From contig JALNYU010000005.1 of the NCBI GenBank assembly GCA_023229645.1, positions 1-64,000 of the forward strand: a DNA stretch of 64,000 nucleotides. The letters are read 5' to 3'. Positions 1 to 7,491 of the stretch are shown in pieces (the first letter of the stretch is position 1; the number at the start of each line of letters is the position of its first letter). The stretch comes from Nevskia sp. (GTDB taxonomy: Bacteria; Pseudomonadota; Gammaproteobacteria; Nevskiales; Nevskiaceae). The position numbers and the translations under genes were made by a program. The notes under the pieces were generated by a model. It ran no database searches. It saw only the letters and a program-made list of their open reading frames with translations, and was not told the origin of the DNA.

Positions 1-2
1 CT

Positions 3-98
3 ATCAAATTGGCTCACCGTGAACTCACCGAAGCCCTGCGATTGCTGTCAGAGCAACCGCCACAATGGAATGACCCACCAGCATCCCAGTGGAGATGA
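3..98 (+). pseudogene. C-terminal tail of an unidentified gene (cut by window start)
   Basis: An open frame enters from the left edge and stops at TGA 96-98, giving 31 residues that end in SQWR. The sequence just after the stop contains AGGGTCAGACTG, similar to the motif before the second copy of the flanking repeat. Such sequences often mark insertion-sequence ends, so a transposase tail is possible, but the family was not recognised. It lies directly left of the truncated Rhs gene. Confidence 0.3.
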
Positions 99-119
99 AA
101 ATGAGGGGAAACCTCAGGG

Positions 120-217
120 TCAGACTGCGATTATCCTTGAGATAGTAAGGCGCTTTCTAGCGACGGCGACGCGCGCGACTTTAGTCGGGCACCGCCTACA
201 CGGTTTTGTTCGCCGGG
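120..217 (+). repeat. Left copy of a ~98-bp direct repeat bracketing the Rhs toxin island
   Basis: This stretch matches 4461-4559 in the same orientation with only scattered substitutions and 1-nt indels. Shared landmarks are ATTATCCTTGAG, TAGTAAGGCGCTTTCTAGCG, CGACTTTAGT and the CCTAC-CGGTTT-TTCGCCGG end. In both copies the last third can be read as SGTAY-V-FAG. In this copy that reading runs straight into Rhs YD-repeat sequence; in the right copy it runs into a different, broken gene. The left copy therefore marks the point where the Rhs gene lost its front. Confidence 0.8.
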
Positions 218-2881
218 ACCACGAACACCGCCTACGATACGCACGGCAATACCTTAAGCATCAACAACCCGACTGGGAACCCGACGCAGCAAGACTTTGT
301 TAACGACGCCAGCGGCCGGATTCTGCATAAAACCGTCACCCGCAGCGGCAGTAATACGCCGGCCACCGAAGACTATTACTACGCTGGCGGCAATCCCATC
401 GGCAGCTCCGGCACCGCCGACAGCCCGGTGCTGGACTACAACTACACGCCGATCTCCGACCGCTACCCGGCCCTAAACCCAGGTCAGTACGTGGTGCAGA
501 GCAGCACCGAGACCTTGCAAAGCATCGCGCTGACGGTATTCGGCGACGAAAATCTCTGGTACCTGATCGCCGACGCCAACGGTTTGTCCATCAGCGATTC
601 GCTGACGCCCGGCCAGACCCTGATTCTGCCCAATCAGGTCAGCAACCTGCGCAACACCGCCGATACCTTCCGGCCTTTTGATCCCAGCCAGATCATCAGC
701 GATGCCACCCCCACTCCGCAGGCGCCACCGCCGCCACGCCATAGCAGCAATATTTTTGCGACGATTTTGATTGTGGCGGTGGTTGTAGTGGCTTCCGTAT
801 TTACCGCCGGCGCGGCGGCGGCGGCGTTTGGTGTCGCAGGAGCGAGCGCCGCAACTGTAGGGTCAACGTTTGCCGCCGGCATCGCTGCAGTATCCGGCGG
901 CAGTGCACTAGGGATCGCGGCCGCAGCTGTCGGTGGCGTCGTTGGATCGGCTCTTGGCCAAGGGGTGGCTATCGGGCTAGGCCAACAGAACCGTTTCTCG
1001 TTTACCCAGGTCGCCATCGGCGGCTTAGCGGCCGCCGCAGTCGCCGGCGCCGGCTATGGCATTGGGCAGCTGAGTCAGGCCGGCTTCTTCGGCAGCCAGG
1101 CCCAGGCCGCACAGAACGCCGCCGTTGCCGCCCAGGGCGCTGGCGCCGGCACCCAACTCGCGAGCAATGCCGCGACCCTCGCCCGCGCCGTACCCTCAGG
1201 CGTGCGCTTTGCCCAAGGCGCCCTGCAGGGCGCGCTCAGCGTCGCCAGTGGCCAGGGCATCAACATCGCCCTCGGCCAGCAGCAGCGCTTCTCCTTCGCT
1301 GCCGTGGCGGCCGGCGCCATCACCGGCGGCCTCGGCGCCAGCCTAGGCGATCCGAATCCGCCGCTGAACCCGGTTAACGCCCAGCCAACGGGCCTGGACT
1401 TTGCCGGCCTCGCCCGCGCCACCGTCCGCAACGACGCCTATGGCGTGCTCAATCGTGGCTTGACCGTGCTGCTGGAAGGACGCGGCCGGATCGATTTGGC
1501 CAATATCGCCGCCGATGGCTTTGGCAATGCACTTGGCAATGCACTTGGCAATGCCATTGTTGGGGAGATTCAGCGACCGAGCGGAGAACGGCGTAATCCG
1601 CGAAACGGCTTCACTAGCACCGCACGCTATACCGGCCCGCTGGTCGGTGGCGATATCGCCCAGCTGCCCGACAGCGTTTCAAACGCACTCGCTCTGAACA
1701 TCGGTTCCGATAGCATCGCAAGCCCCGATGCCGGTCCTGCCAGCGCGCCGGGTTTCACCAGCATCACCGCTCAGCGCGGCGATAGCATCTCCCGGCTACT
1801 GGGCACCAGCAATCCAGGTGCGATCCAGCGCTTCAAGGACTTGAATGGCATTACCGGCAGCAGCTCGACGATCTTCGCCGGCCAGACCTACCGCGTTCCG
1901 ACCAATCTGACCGACTTCAGCGCCGAAGAAACCAATGGCGGACAGGCTACGCTGGTGGCCGACAATAACCGGCTGGCGCAGATTAGGGCGGCGCAGGAAG
2001 CCGCAACGGCACAGCAAACGTCGGATATCGACGCTAGCAGCGACGTGCCGTTCTATCTGAACCGCAATTCCGGCCCCTCATTCGTGCAGGGGCCGTCCGA
2101 TCCTGGCGGATTTCTGGCTGATCAGATCAACAGCGGCGCGCTCTTGCGTGATGTCGTGCCGGCGCTCGCACCGGCCGATCGAGCGGCGTATCTACAGAAC
2201 TTGACCGGCGGCGCGGTGGTCGGGCCGGTGCCGGGGCCTCCACCGTTCAATCCGGCATTCTCACTGTTTGCGGCCTTTGTCGGTGGGCCAATCGCCGGAT
2301 TGCCCTTGGCCACCACCATTGCCTTGGGTGGTAGTCCGCAACAGCAACTGGCGGCTCAGGATGCTGGCGTTGCGCTATTCGGCATCGGGGCCAGCTTGGC
2401 TGGGGCTGCAGGTGCGACGCGGAGCACTTCTCGGTTCGTTGGGGCCAGTCCAGCGTTGCGGGCTACAGCAGTGACGGCGACAAATAGTGACGCGAGGTTT
2501 CTTTTTCGCGGTGATGGTCGCACGCCAGACGTAATATTTAACGAAGGATTCCAACCTCGCGGTGCAAACACAGATCTACGAAGGCTCGTTTTCAACAACG
2601 AGCCGAGCAATTTCATTTCAACTTCACAAACTCCAAACGTCGCTCGCGATTTCGCCGCGAATCAAGGCAATGGTTATGTCTATACTATTCGTGGTCAGCC
2701 ACAAGGGTTAGATGTAAATGCAATTCTTGGCAGTCAGAGCCCATTTCCACAAGAATTTGAGATCGCCGTTCCTCGTGGCATTGACGCTGCGGACGTTTTG
2801 GGATCTCGGCAAGTTGGACCTGATGGAAATTTTGTCGGGCCGTTTATTAAGAATCCAAGATATATTAGGAAAGGACCGTGA
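206..2881 (+). CDS. 5'-truncated Rhs-type polymorphic toxin with C-terminal ADP-ribosyltransferase-like domain
   Basis: Only the end of an Rhs/YD-repeat protein remains. The frame opens after a TAG at 182-184, so the TTG at 206 is a nominal start and no secretion signal is present. In order: YD-type motifs (YDTHGNT, residues 10-16); LysM 1 (about 95-142); a hydrophobic Ala/Val stretch (about 183-208) leading into a long Gly/Ala-rich region; LysM 2 (about 516-565); and a toxin-like domain from about 764 to 891. The last domain has the R-STS-ExE pattern of cholera/pertussis-type ADP-ribosyltransferases: R768 in FRGD, S805-T806-S807, and E850-F-E852 followed by IAVPRGI. Its tail GPFIKNPRY is also typical of such domains. 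The target is unknown. Two genes follow with overlapping stop/start codons, as expected for immunity genes. The toxin half looks intact; whether it is expressed or exported without its N-terminal shell is doubtful. Confidence 0.75.
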   Translation: MFAGTTNTAYDTHGNTLSINNPTGNPTQQDFVNDASGRILHKTVTRSGSNTPATEDYYYAGGNPIGSSGTADSPVLDYNYTPISDRYPALNPGQYVVQSSTETLQSIALTVFGDENLWYLIADANGLSISDSLTPGQTLILPNQVSNLRNTADTFRPFDPSQIISDATPTPQAPPPPRHSSNIFATILIVAVVVVASVFTAGAAAAAFGVAGASAATVGSTFAAGIAAVSGGSALGIAAAAVGGVVGSALGQGVAIGLGQQNRFSFTQVAIGGLAAAAVAGAGYGIGQLSQAGFFGSQAQAAQNAAVAAQGAGAGTQLASNAATLARAVPSGVRFAQGALQGALSVASGQGINIALGQQQRFSFAAVAAGAITGGLGASLGDPNPPLNPVNAQPTGLDFAGLARATVRNDAYGVLNRGLTVLLEGRGRIDLANIAADGFGNALGNALGNAIVGEIQRPSGERRNPRNGFTSTARYTGPLVGGDIAQLPDSVSNALALNIGSDSIASPDAGPASAPGFTSITAQRGDSISRLLGTSNPGAIQRFKDLNGITGSSSTIFAGQTYRVPTNLTDFSAEETNGGQATLVADNNRLAQIRAAQEAATAQQTSDIDASSDVPFYLNRNSGPSFVQGPSDPGGFLADQINSGALLRDVVPALAPADRAAYLQNLTGGAVVGPVPGPPPFNPAFSLFAAFVGGPIAGLPLATTIALGGSPQQQLAAQDAGVALFGIGASLAGAAGATRSTSRFVGASPALRATAVTATNSDARFLFRGDGRTPDVIFNEGFQPRGANTDLRRLVFNNEPSNFISTSQTPNVARDFAANQGNGYVYTIRGQPQGLDVNAILGSQSPFPQEFEIAVPRGIDAADVLGSRQVGPDGNFVGPFIKNPRYIRKGP
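1521..1555 (+). repeat. 12-bp tandem repeat inside the Rhs gene (three units)
   Basis: TTGGCAATGCAC occurs twice in a row, followed by a third unit TTGGCAATGCC. The repeat is in frame and encodes successive LGNA steps (FGNALGNALGNA). Being a multiple of three it keeps the frame, and replication slippage could add or remove four residues at a time. Confidence 0.85.
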
Positions 2882-3279
2882 TAAAGATCAGTGTGCAGAT
2901 TTCCTCCTTGCATGGTGAGAGGGAGCGTTGTGAGATTGAAATTAAGCAAGGTGTGCCCCTTGAAATGACTGTCAGGAGTCAGCATTTTGGGTCTCTATCA
3001 TTCGTTACCGATAACTTGTTTTCCGCGTTATTGGAATTTCGCCGTCGAATTGAGTGGGAGGGGTACATGCTACTCTGCAACGTGGCCCGCAAGGATGCAT
3101 ATCCCTCGAGGATGGCATTGCAAATGGGTGGCGGCCGGAAGGTCTATTTGCTGAAGCATGGTAAGCAGGCTAAGCAGGAGGATTTGGTCGATGCCTTTGA
3201 GGAGGCATCTATCGAGCAAGTCTGCACTGTGGCGGAGCAACAGGCCGCATATGAAGCATGGTTTATGAGTTTAAAATGA
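2878..3279 (+). CDS. Candidate immunity protein for the ADP-ribosyltransferase toxin
   Basis: A 133-residue protein starting at GTG 2878, which overlaps the toxin stop (GTGA), so translation is probably coupled. It has no signal peptide or membrane segment and looks cytoplasmic, consistent with neutralising a cytoplasmic toxin. No named family was recognised. Assignment as immunity rests on position: the first gene after an Rhs toxin tip is normally its immunity gene. Base composition is clearly more A+T-rich than the housekeeping genes of the window, like the toxin tip itself, which supports joint transfer. Confidence 0.6.
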   Translation: MIKISVQISSLHGERERCEIEIKQGVPLEMTVRSQHFGSLSFVTDNLFSALLEFRRRIEWEGYMLLCNVARKDAYPSRMALQMGGGRKVYLLKHGKQAKQEDLVDAFEEASIEQVCTVAEQQAAYEAWFMSLK

Positions 3280-3494
3280 GTAACGCCAAGTCAGAACATG
3301 AGATCACTGATGAAGTGGTAAAGGCTGCCCGTGAGAATCCTAACGGTTGGGTTTACAAAATAGAGGGTTCATTTGGCCCAACTGAGTACGTTCCGCCGGA
3401 GGCTGTTGTCGGAGCTTGGAAAGTCTCTGCTGATGGTAAATTAACTGGCGAGTTTCTGCCGAACCCCAATTATAAACCCGGTAAGGCGCAGTAA
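3276..3494 (+). CDS. 72-residue protein resembling the tail of the ART toxin domain
   Basis: The start ATG 3276 overlaps the stop of the preceding gene (ATGA), so three genes are coupled in a row; an ATG 18 bp upstream (3258) is also in frame. The protein has no predicted export signal. Its second half follows the same pattern as the end of the upstream toxin. NGWVYKIEG matches NGYVYTIRG, and VVGAWKVSADG-G-F-PNPNY matches VLGSRQVGPDG-GPF-KNPRY. The catalytic Arg, the STS element and the ExE strand are absent. It may be the remnant of a displaced second toxin tip, a partner that mimics part of the toxin, or an accessory immunity factor. Sequence alone does not decide. Confidence 0.55.
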   Translation: MSNAKSEHEITDEVVKAARENPNGWVYKIEGSFGPTEYVPPEAVVGAWKVSADGKLTGEFLPNPNYKPGKAQ

Positions 3495-3653
3495 GGGCCG
3501 TAGTGGTAAACCGGGGTCGGAGTCGAATGGCACTTACTTAAGCCATCTGACGTTCTAAGCGTCTTATAACCGGTTGATGTTGTGAGGGTAGCTGACGGCC
3601 GGGCAAACTGCAGGTCCGACCCTAACAGTGGCCCTTTGTGGCCGTCAGCTGCC
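3495..3653. other. Non-coding leader of an IS4-type element
   Basis: No gene is seen here. The stretch contains ACCGGGGTCGGAGTC near 3510, a motif repeated in the same orientation near 3886, and a stem-loop. Both lie just before an IS4-type transposase fragment, so this is most likely the left end of that element. Confidence 0.45.
3590..3650. repeat. Perfect 11-bp inverted repeat upstream of the IS4 fragment
   Basis: AGCTGACGGCC (3590-3600) is answered by GGCCGTCAGCT (3640-3650), separated by 39 bases. The right arm ends 3 bases before the ATG of the transposase fragment. A stem-loop here could reduce transposase translation in read-through transcripts, a known way for insertion sequences to limit themselves. 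That role is inference. Confidence 0.7.
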
Positions 3654-3874
3654 ATGCACAATAATCGTCGTTCAAGCCGACATCAAGCGGTGCGGATTCG
3701 TCAGCGGTCCCGCTCGATTCATTCCTACGATTTCTTCAATCTGCTGACCGGGCCTGAGTTGCTGGACCGGGTGGATCAGCTGTTGCCGCCCCACCGGGAG
3801 CGGCTGTACACGCCGACGGATACCTTGTCGCTGTTCATGGCACAGGCGCTGAGCCCGGATGCCTCGTGTCAAAG
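3654..3874 (+). pseudogene. IS4-family transposase, N-terminal fragment
   Basis: ATG 3654 opens a frame starting MHNNRRSSRHQAV and continuing through YDFFNLLTGPELLDRV and YTPTDTLSLFMAQAL, recognisable as the N-terminal DUF4372-like region of IS4-type transposases. The family match ends around DASCQ (~3870). The DDE catalytic domain is missing and the frame runs into a second GGGGTCGGAGTC motif. The element is dead, probably through an internal deletion. Confidence 0.7.
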
Positions 3875-4082
3875 CGCGGGAAAAACCGGGGTCGGAGTCA
3901 AATAAGCGCACGTGCGTATTCCGCGCGAAGCCGGTCCGCGATTCCGCTGCATGTCGGTCCAGGATTCCGCCGCATGCCCGTCCACGATTCCGCGTGATGT
4001 CGGTCCAGTGAGGTGAGGCGGGATAACTCCGCTGAGAAATAGGGGTCGAACTGAACTGGTCCAATTCTGACGGACACTGAAA

Positions 4083-4433
4083 TTAGGCTACATTCATCAG
4101 CGCTTCGAAATCCACTGGAGAGCGATAGTCGAGCGTCTGATGGCTGCGTTGTCGGTTATAGAAGACCTCGATGTATTCGAAGATTGCCTGTCGTGCCTGA
4201 TCGCGGGTCTTGAAATCCCGGCCCCAGATCAGTTCATGCTTGATCGTGGCGAAGAAGCTTTCGGCCACGGCGTTGTCCCAACAGTCGCGCTTGCGGCTCA
4301 TGCTCGGCACCATGCGGTGACGCGCCATGACCTCGCGGTAGGCATCAGCGGCGTAGAGCCGACCACGGTCGGTGTGGTGGATTAGTCCAGCTGGCGGCCG
4401 GCGTGCGGTGATGGCCATGCGCAGGGCACCCAA
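4083..4433 (-). pseudogene. IS3-family transposase OrfB, C-terminal fragment
   Basis: About 116 residues of the rve integrase core: HTDRG with the second catalytic Asp, the DNAVAESFF segment with the catalytic Glu, and the usual ending FYNRQRSHQTLDYRSPVDFE. A full OrfB has roughly 270 residues; the front, including the first Asp, is missing. The same 10 bp, ACTGAACTGG, occurs at both edges (4050-4059 and 4435-4444), possibly linked to the deletion or insertion that made the fragment. Confidence 0.85.
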
Positions 4434-4460
4434 GACTGAACTGGAATGGAGAAATAAGGT

Positions 4461-4559
4461 TCAAACTGGGATTATCCTTGAGGATAGTAAGGCGCTTTCT
4501 AGCGACGGCGACGCACGCGACTTTAGTCCGGCACGGCCTACGCGGTTTCATTCGCCGGC
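4461..4559 (+). repeat. Right copy of the ~98-bp direct repeat
   Basis: This matches 120-217 in the same orientation. TCAAACTGGGATTATCC here corresponds to TCAGACTGCGATTATCC on the left, and both are preceded by insertion-sequence-like ends. In this copy the sequence continues into a decayed gene that ends at 4774. This may therefore be the resident context, and the left copy the junction with the Rhs segment. Confidence 0.8.
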
Positions 4560-4774
4560 ATCGCCGACGGCGCACGCGTATCAAGTCCGGATCAGCGACA
4601 GCTTTACCAGCGCGCTCGGTGGCAGTGCCACACCTACGCCTATCTGGCGATCGGCGGCAGCTACCACAAAAACCAAATCACCAGCAGCAATAGCAATGGC
4701 ACCTTCCTGCCCAGCAATCGCCTAACTTTTTCGATGTCAACGGCGCGCTGCTTGAAGTCAGCTGGTATTCGTAG
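4527..4774 (+). pseudogene. Frame-broken remnant of an unidentified gene
   Basis: Protein-like sequence can be followed only by changing frame several times. SGTAYAVSFAGIADGARV is in one frame, YQVRISDSFTSALGGSATPT in the next, TYAYLAIGGSYHKNQITSS in the first again, and DVNGALLEVSWYS with its TAG stop (4772-4774) in the third. The amino-acid flavour suggests the C-terminal end of an extracellular or structural protein. The family was not recognised. Confidence 0.5.
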
Positions 4775-4792
4775 TGCGGCACGCTGAGTGTA

Positions 4793-5191
4793 TTAATCCG
4801 CTTTGCGATGCAGATCCGGCATATCGTCTATCCAGCCTTCGGCGACGAACGCGCGGTAGTCACATAGCAGTTCTTCACCGGCGGCGATGTCGCGGGCGGC
4901 GTAGTAGTTCGAGGCGGCGTCCGACACGAGATTCGGCGTATCGGAATGGTTCATGTGTTTGGCGTAGTCGGTGTTCAGCGTCAGGCGGCCGGTTTCCAAT
5001 GCGTGGTAGGCGTGCATCTTTAAAAAGCGTTGCGCCACCGGTGGGAGTTTTGCGGCTTCGACTTCCTCCCACTCGATATCGAAACCCGGATGAAACGTCC
5101 ACACCAGCGTGCCTTGTGCGACCGGCTCCGTCGCGAATACGCCAATGCCGTGCAGCGGGCTGTTTTGCAGGCGGGTGGGAATGGTGAGCAT
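4793..5191 (-). CDS. SET-domain protein, putative protein-lysine methyltransferase
   Basis: A 132-residue single-domain protein with the SET signatures: GIGVFATEPVAQG near the N-terminus, HMNHSDTPN (the NHxxxPN cofactor-pocket motif) and GEELLCDYRAF near the C-terminus. Small bacterial SET proteins of this size are common and use S-adenosylmethionine; the substrate is unknown. No signal peptide, so cytoplasmic. It is the first intact ordinary gene right of the mobile-element debris and stands alone on the minus strand. Confidence 0.8.
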   Translation of the reverse strand: MLTIPTRLQNSPLHGIGVFATEPVAQGTLVWTFHPGFDIEWEEVEAAKLPPVAQRFLKMHAYHALETGRLTLNTDYAKHMNHSDTPNLVSDAASNYYAARDIAAGEELLCDYRAFVAEGWIDDMPDLHRKAD

Positions 5192-5469
5192 TCGGCGCGT
5201 CCTTTGGGGCTCTTGCTAATTGTAGCGAGCGCCCGACCCGGTTAAACCAGCGGCGTACTCGGTTTTGTTGTGCGCGAGAACGGGGCTCTGATGAACCGCA
5301 CCCGTTCAGCGGTTCGCTGCCCGAGGCAGTACCGGCGTCATGCCCGGTGCGGCGAAGCATCCCGCCTACCGCTCGCGGCCTGATACTGGACGCGATCATC
5401 ACAAGAGCCGCGGTGCAATCATTGCTAGCCAATGCCCGAAGGTCCACGCCACCCGCTCTGCCCCCGCCA

Positions 5470-5910
5470 ATGTCTACGACGATCCGCCTGCTGCTGACTA
5501 GCTTCCTTCTGATTCTTGCCGGCGTGCCCGCTTACGGTGCTGATCCGGCTTTACGCGGCGACCCAGCGCGGCCTGCCGTATCGGCGCATTGGCAGCGGGC
5601 GGAGCTGTATTTCGGGCTTGGCCGCGTCGGCGAGTACGACACAACGGCGGCGGAGCGGCGCTGGCGTGCATTTCTCGATGAGGTGGTGACGGTGCGTTTT
5701 CCTGACGGCTTCACCGTGCTCGATGGCTACGGCCAGTGGCAGCGGCGCGATCGCAGCGAGCCGGAGCGGCTGAACTCAAAAGTGCTGGTGATTCTGTATC
5801 GGGGCGCGAAGCACCGGGCGGATTTGGATGCGATCCGCGCCGAGTGGAAGCGCCGCAGCGGCGATCAATCGGTGCTGCTGACGATCACGCCCGCGGCGGT
5901 GTCGTTTTGA
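5470..5910 (+). CDS. DUF3574-like exported protein
   Basis: The ATG at 5470 is chosen because it starts a clear signal peptide: MSTTIR, a hydrophobic core, then a likely cut after VPAYGA. The mature part of about 120 residues contains ELYFGLGR, the paired RW-FLDEVVTVRFPDGFTVLDGYGQW segment and ESVL-type strands typical of DUF3574 proteins. Function is unknown. A further in-frame ATG-less extension upstream is unlikely to be translated. The stop overlaps the start of the permease gene (TTGA), so the two are probably co-translated. Confidence 0.7.
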   Translation: MSTTIRLLLTSFLLILAGVPAYGADPALRGDPARPAVSAHWQRAELYFGLGRVGEYDTTAAERRWRAFLDEVVTVRFPDGFTVLDGYGQWQRRDRSEPERLNSKVLVILYRGAKHRADLDAIRAEWKRRSGDQSVLLTITPAAVSF

Positions 5911-7478
5911 GCGCGACGCCGGCCGGGCTGCGCGGATTCGTTCGCGGCGATATCGACGGCTTTTTCAGCCTCGCGCTCGATAACCTCGTGCTACTGCTGT
6001 TGATCAGCGGCCTCTGCCGCGGCGTGCTGGCGTTTCCCGATGCGCTGATTTACGGCCGCGTGCTCCCCGGTGCGGCGGTTTCGTTGTTGGTCGGCAATCT
6101 CTACTACGCCTGGGCCGCGCGGCAACTGGCGCGGCGCGAGCATCGGGACGATGTTTGCGCCCTGCCCTACGGTCTGAACACCGTTACGGTATTCGCGTTC
6201 GTGTTTCTGGTGATGCTGCCGGCCAAGCTTGCGGCGCAGGCGGCGGGTGCCGCCGACCCGGCGCTAACCGCGTGGCACGCCGGTCTGCTCGCCTGCTTCG
6301 GCGCTGGTGTTATCGAATTCGCCGGTGCTTTTGTCGCAGCGGCGATCCGCCGTCACACGCCGCGCGCGGCACTGTTATCGACGCTGGCCGGCTTGGCGCT
6401 GGCGTTTATCGCGCTCGGCTTTCTCTTCCGCGCTTACGCGCATCCGTTGATCGGCATCACGACGCTGACCGTGGTGCTGCTCGGTTACTTTGGCGGCGTG
6501 CGGTTTCGCGGCGGCTTGCCGACTGGTTTGATCGTCGTGCTACTCGGCACGGCGCTGGCGTGGGCTACTGGCTTGGCGCCGAACGGCCCGACGCCACCCG
6601 CGCCGCAGCTGGCATTACCGGTGTTGGCGCTTGGCGATTTATGGGCTTCGCTGCAGCCTTCGCAGTTTCTAGCCTATCTCTCGGTAATCGTGCCGATGGG
6701 GCTGTTCGCGGTTGCTGGCTCGATGCAGAACTTGGAATCGGCGGAAGCTGCCGGCGACCGTTACGACACGCGTAGCTCGCTGGCTGTCAACGGCCTTGGC
6801 ACCTTGGCTGCGGCGGCGTTTGGCTCCTGCTTCCCGACGACGCTGTATATCGGTCATCCCGGTTGGAAGGCGATGGGCGCGCGTTCAGGCTATTCGGTGG
6901 CATCCGGCGCGGTGCTGACACTGCTGGTCTGCACCGGCACGATCGCCCATGTTGCCTGGGCGGTGCCGGTGGATGCAGGCATCGCGATTCTGCTGTGGAT
7001 TGGCATCGTCATGGCGGCGCAAGCGTTCGACGCGACGCCGAGCCGCCACTCGCCGGCCGTTGTCGTTGGCATGTTGGCCGGCCTCGGCTGCTGGGGCGCG
7101 CTGATGCTAAAAGCCGGTTTGCGCGCTGGCGGCACGCCGATCACCGCTGAGTTGCTGCCAGCGTTCCACGCCGCGGATGTTTGGGCCGAGGGCGCATTCG
7201 CACTGGAGCAAGGTGTGGTGTTCAGCGCGATGCTGCTATCGGCAGCGACCGTTGCGATCATCGAGCGCAATTTTCTGCGCGCAGCGGTGTGGATGGCAAT
7301 CGGCGCCGCGCTATCGGCCGTTGGCTTGATGCACAGCTTCGAATTTACCGGCGCGGATACCGTGTTGCGTCTACAACCGGCGTGGCGGTACGTCGGCGCC
7401 TATTTGGCGGCAGCGGCGATTTTGGTCGCCGCGCGTTGGCTAACCGTACCGCTGCCATCTGCGGACGAGAAGCGCTAA
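5907..7478 (+). CDS. NCS2-like xanthine/uracil permease family protein
   Basis: A polytopic inner-membrane protein of 523 residues, starting at TTG 5907, which overlaps the previous stop. About a dozen hydrophobic segments are separated by short charged loops. ALPYGLNTVTVFAF, GLPTGLIVVLLG and FPTTLYIGHPGWKAMGARSGYS fit the nucleobase:cation symporter-2 fold. The substrate cannot be read from the sequence: a nucleobase is the family default, but many distant members are unassigned. It is coupled to the DUF3574 gene and converges on yceH. Confidence 0.7.
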   Translation: MSATPAGLRGFVRGDIDGFFSLALDNLVLLLLISGLCRGVLAFPDALIYGRVLPGAAVSLLVGNLYYAWAARQLARREHRDDVCALPYGLNTVTVFAFVFLVMLPAKLAAQAAGAADPALTAWHAGLLACFGAGVIEFAGAFVAAAIRRHTPRAALLSTLAGLALAFIALGFLFRAYAHPLIGITTLTVVLLGYFGGVRFRGGLPTGLIVVLLGTALAWATGLAPNGPTPPAPQLALPVLALGDLWASLQPSQFLAYLSVIVPMGLFAVAGSMQNLESAEAAGDRYDTRSSLAVNGLGTLAAAAFGSCFPTTLYIGHPGWKAMGARSGYSVASGAVLTLLVCTGTIAHVAWAVPVDAGIAILLWIGIVMAAQAFDATPSRHSPAVVVGMLAGLGCWGALMLKAGLRAGGTPITAELLPAFHAADVWAEGAFALEQGVVFSAMLLSAATVAIIERNFLRAAVWMAIGAALSAVGLMHSFEFTGADTVLRLQPAWRYVGAYLAAAAILVAARWLTVPLPSADEKR

Positions 7479-7491
7479 GGCCTACTCGTTG

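Noticed and set aside
4875..5447. Minus-strand frame of 190 codons overlapping the SET gene
   Set aside because: Arg-rich, low-information composition typical of a shadow frame in G+C-rich DNA; the SET gene explains the region.
6155..6775. Arg-rich plus-strand frame inside the permease gene
   Set aside because: It is the out-of-frame reading of a clear polytopic membrane protein.
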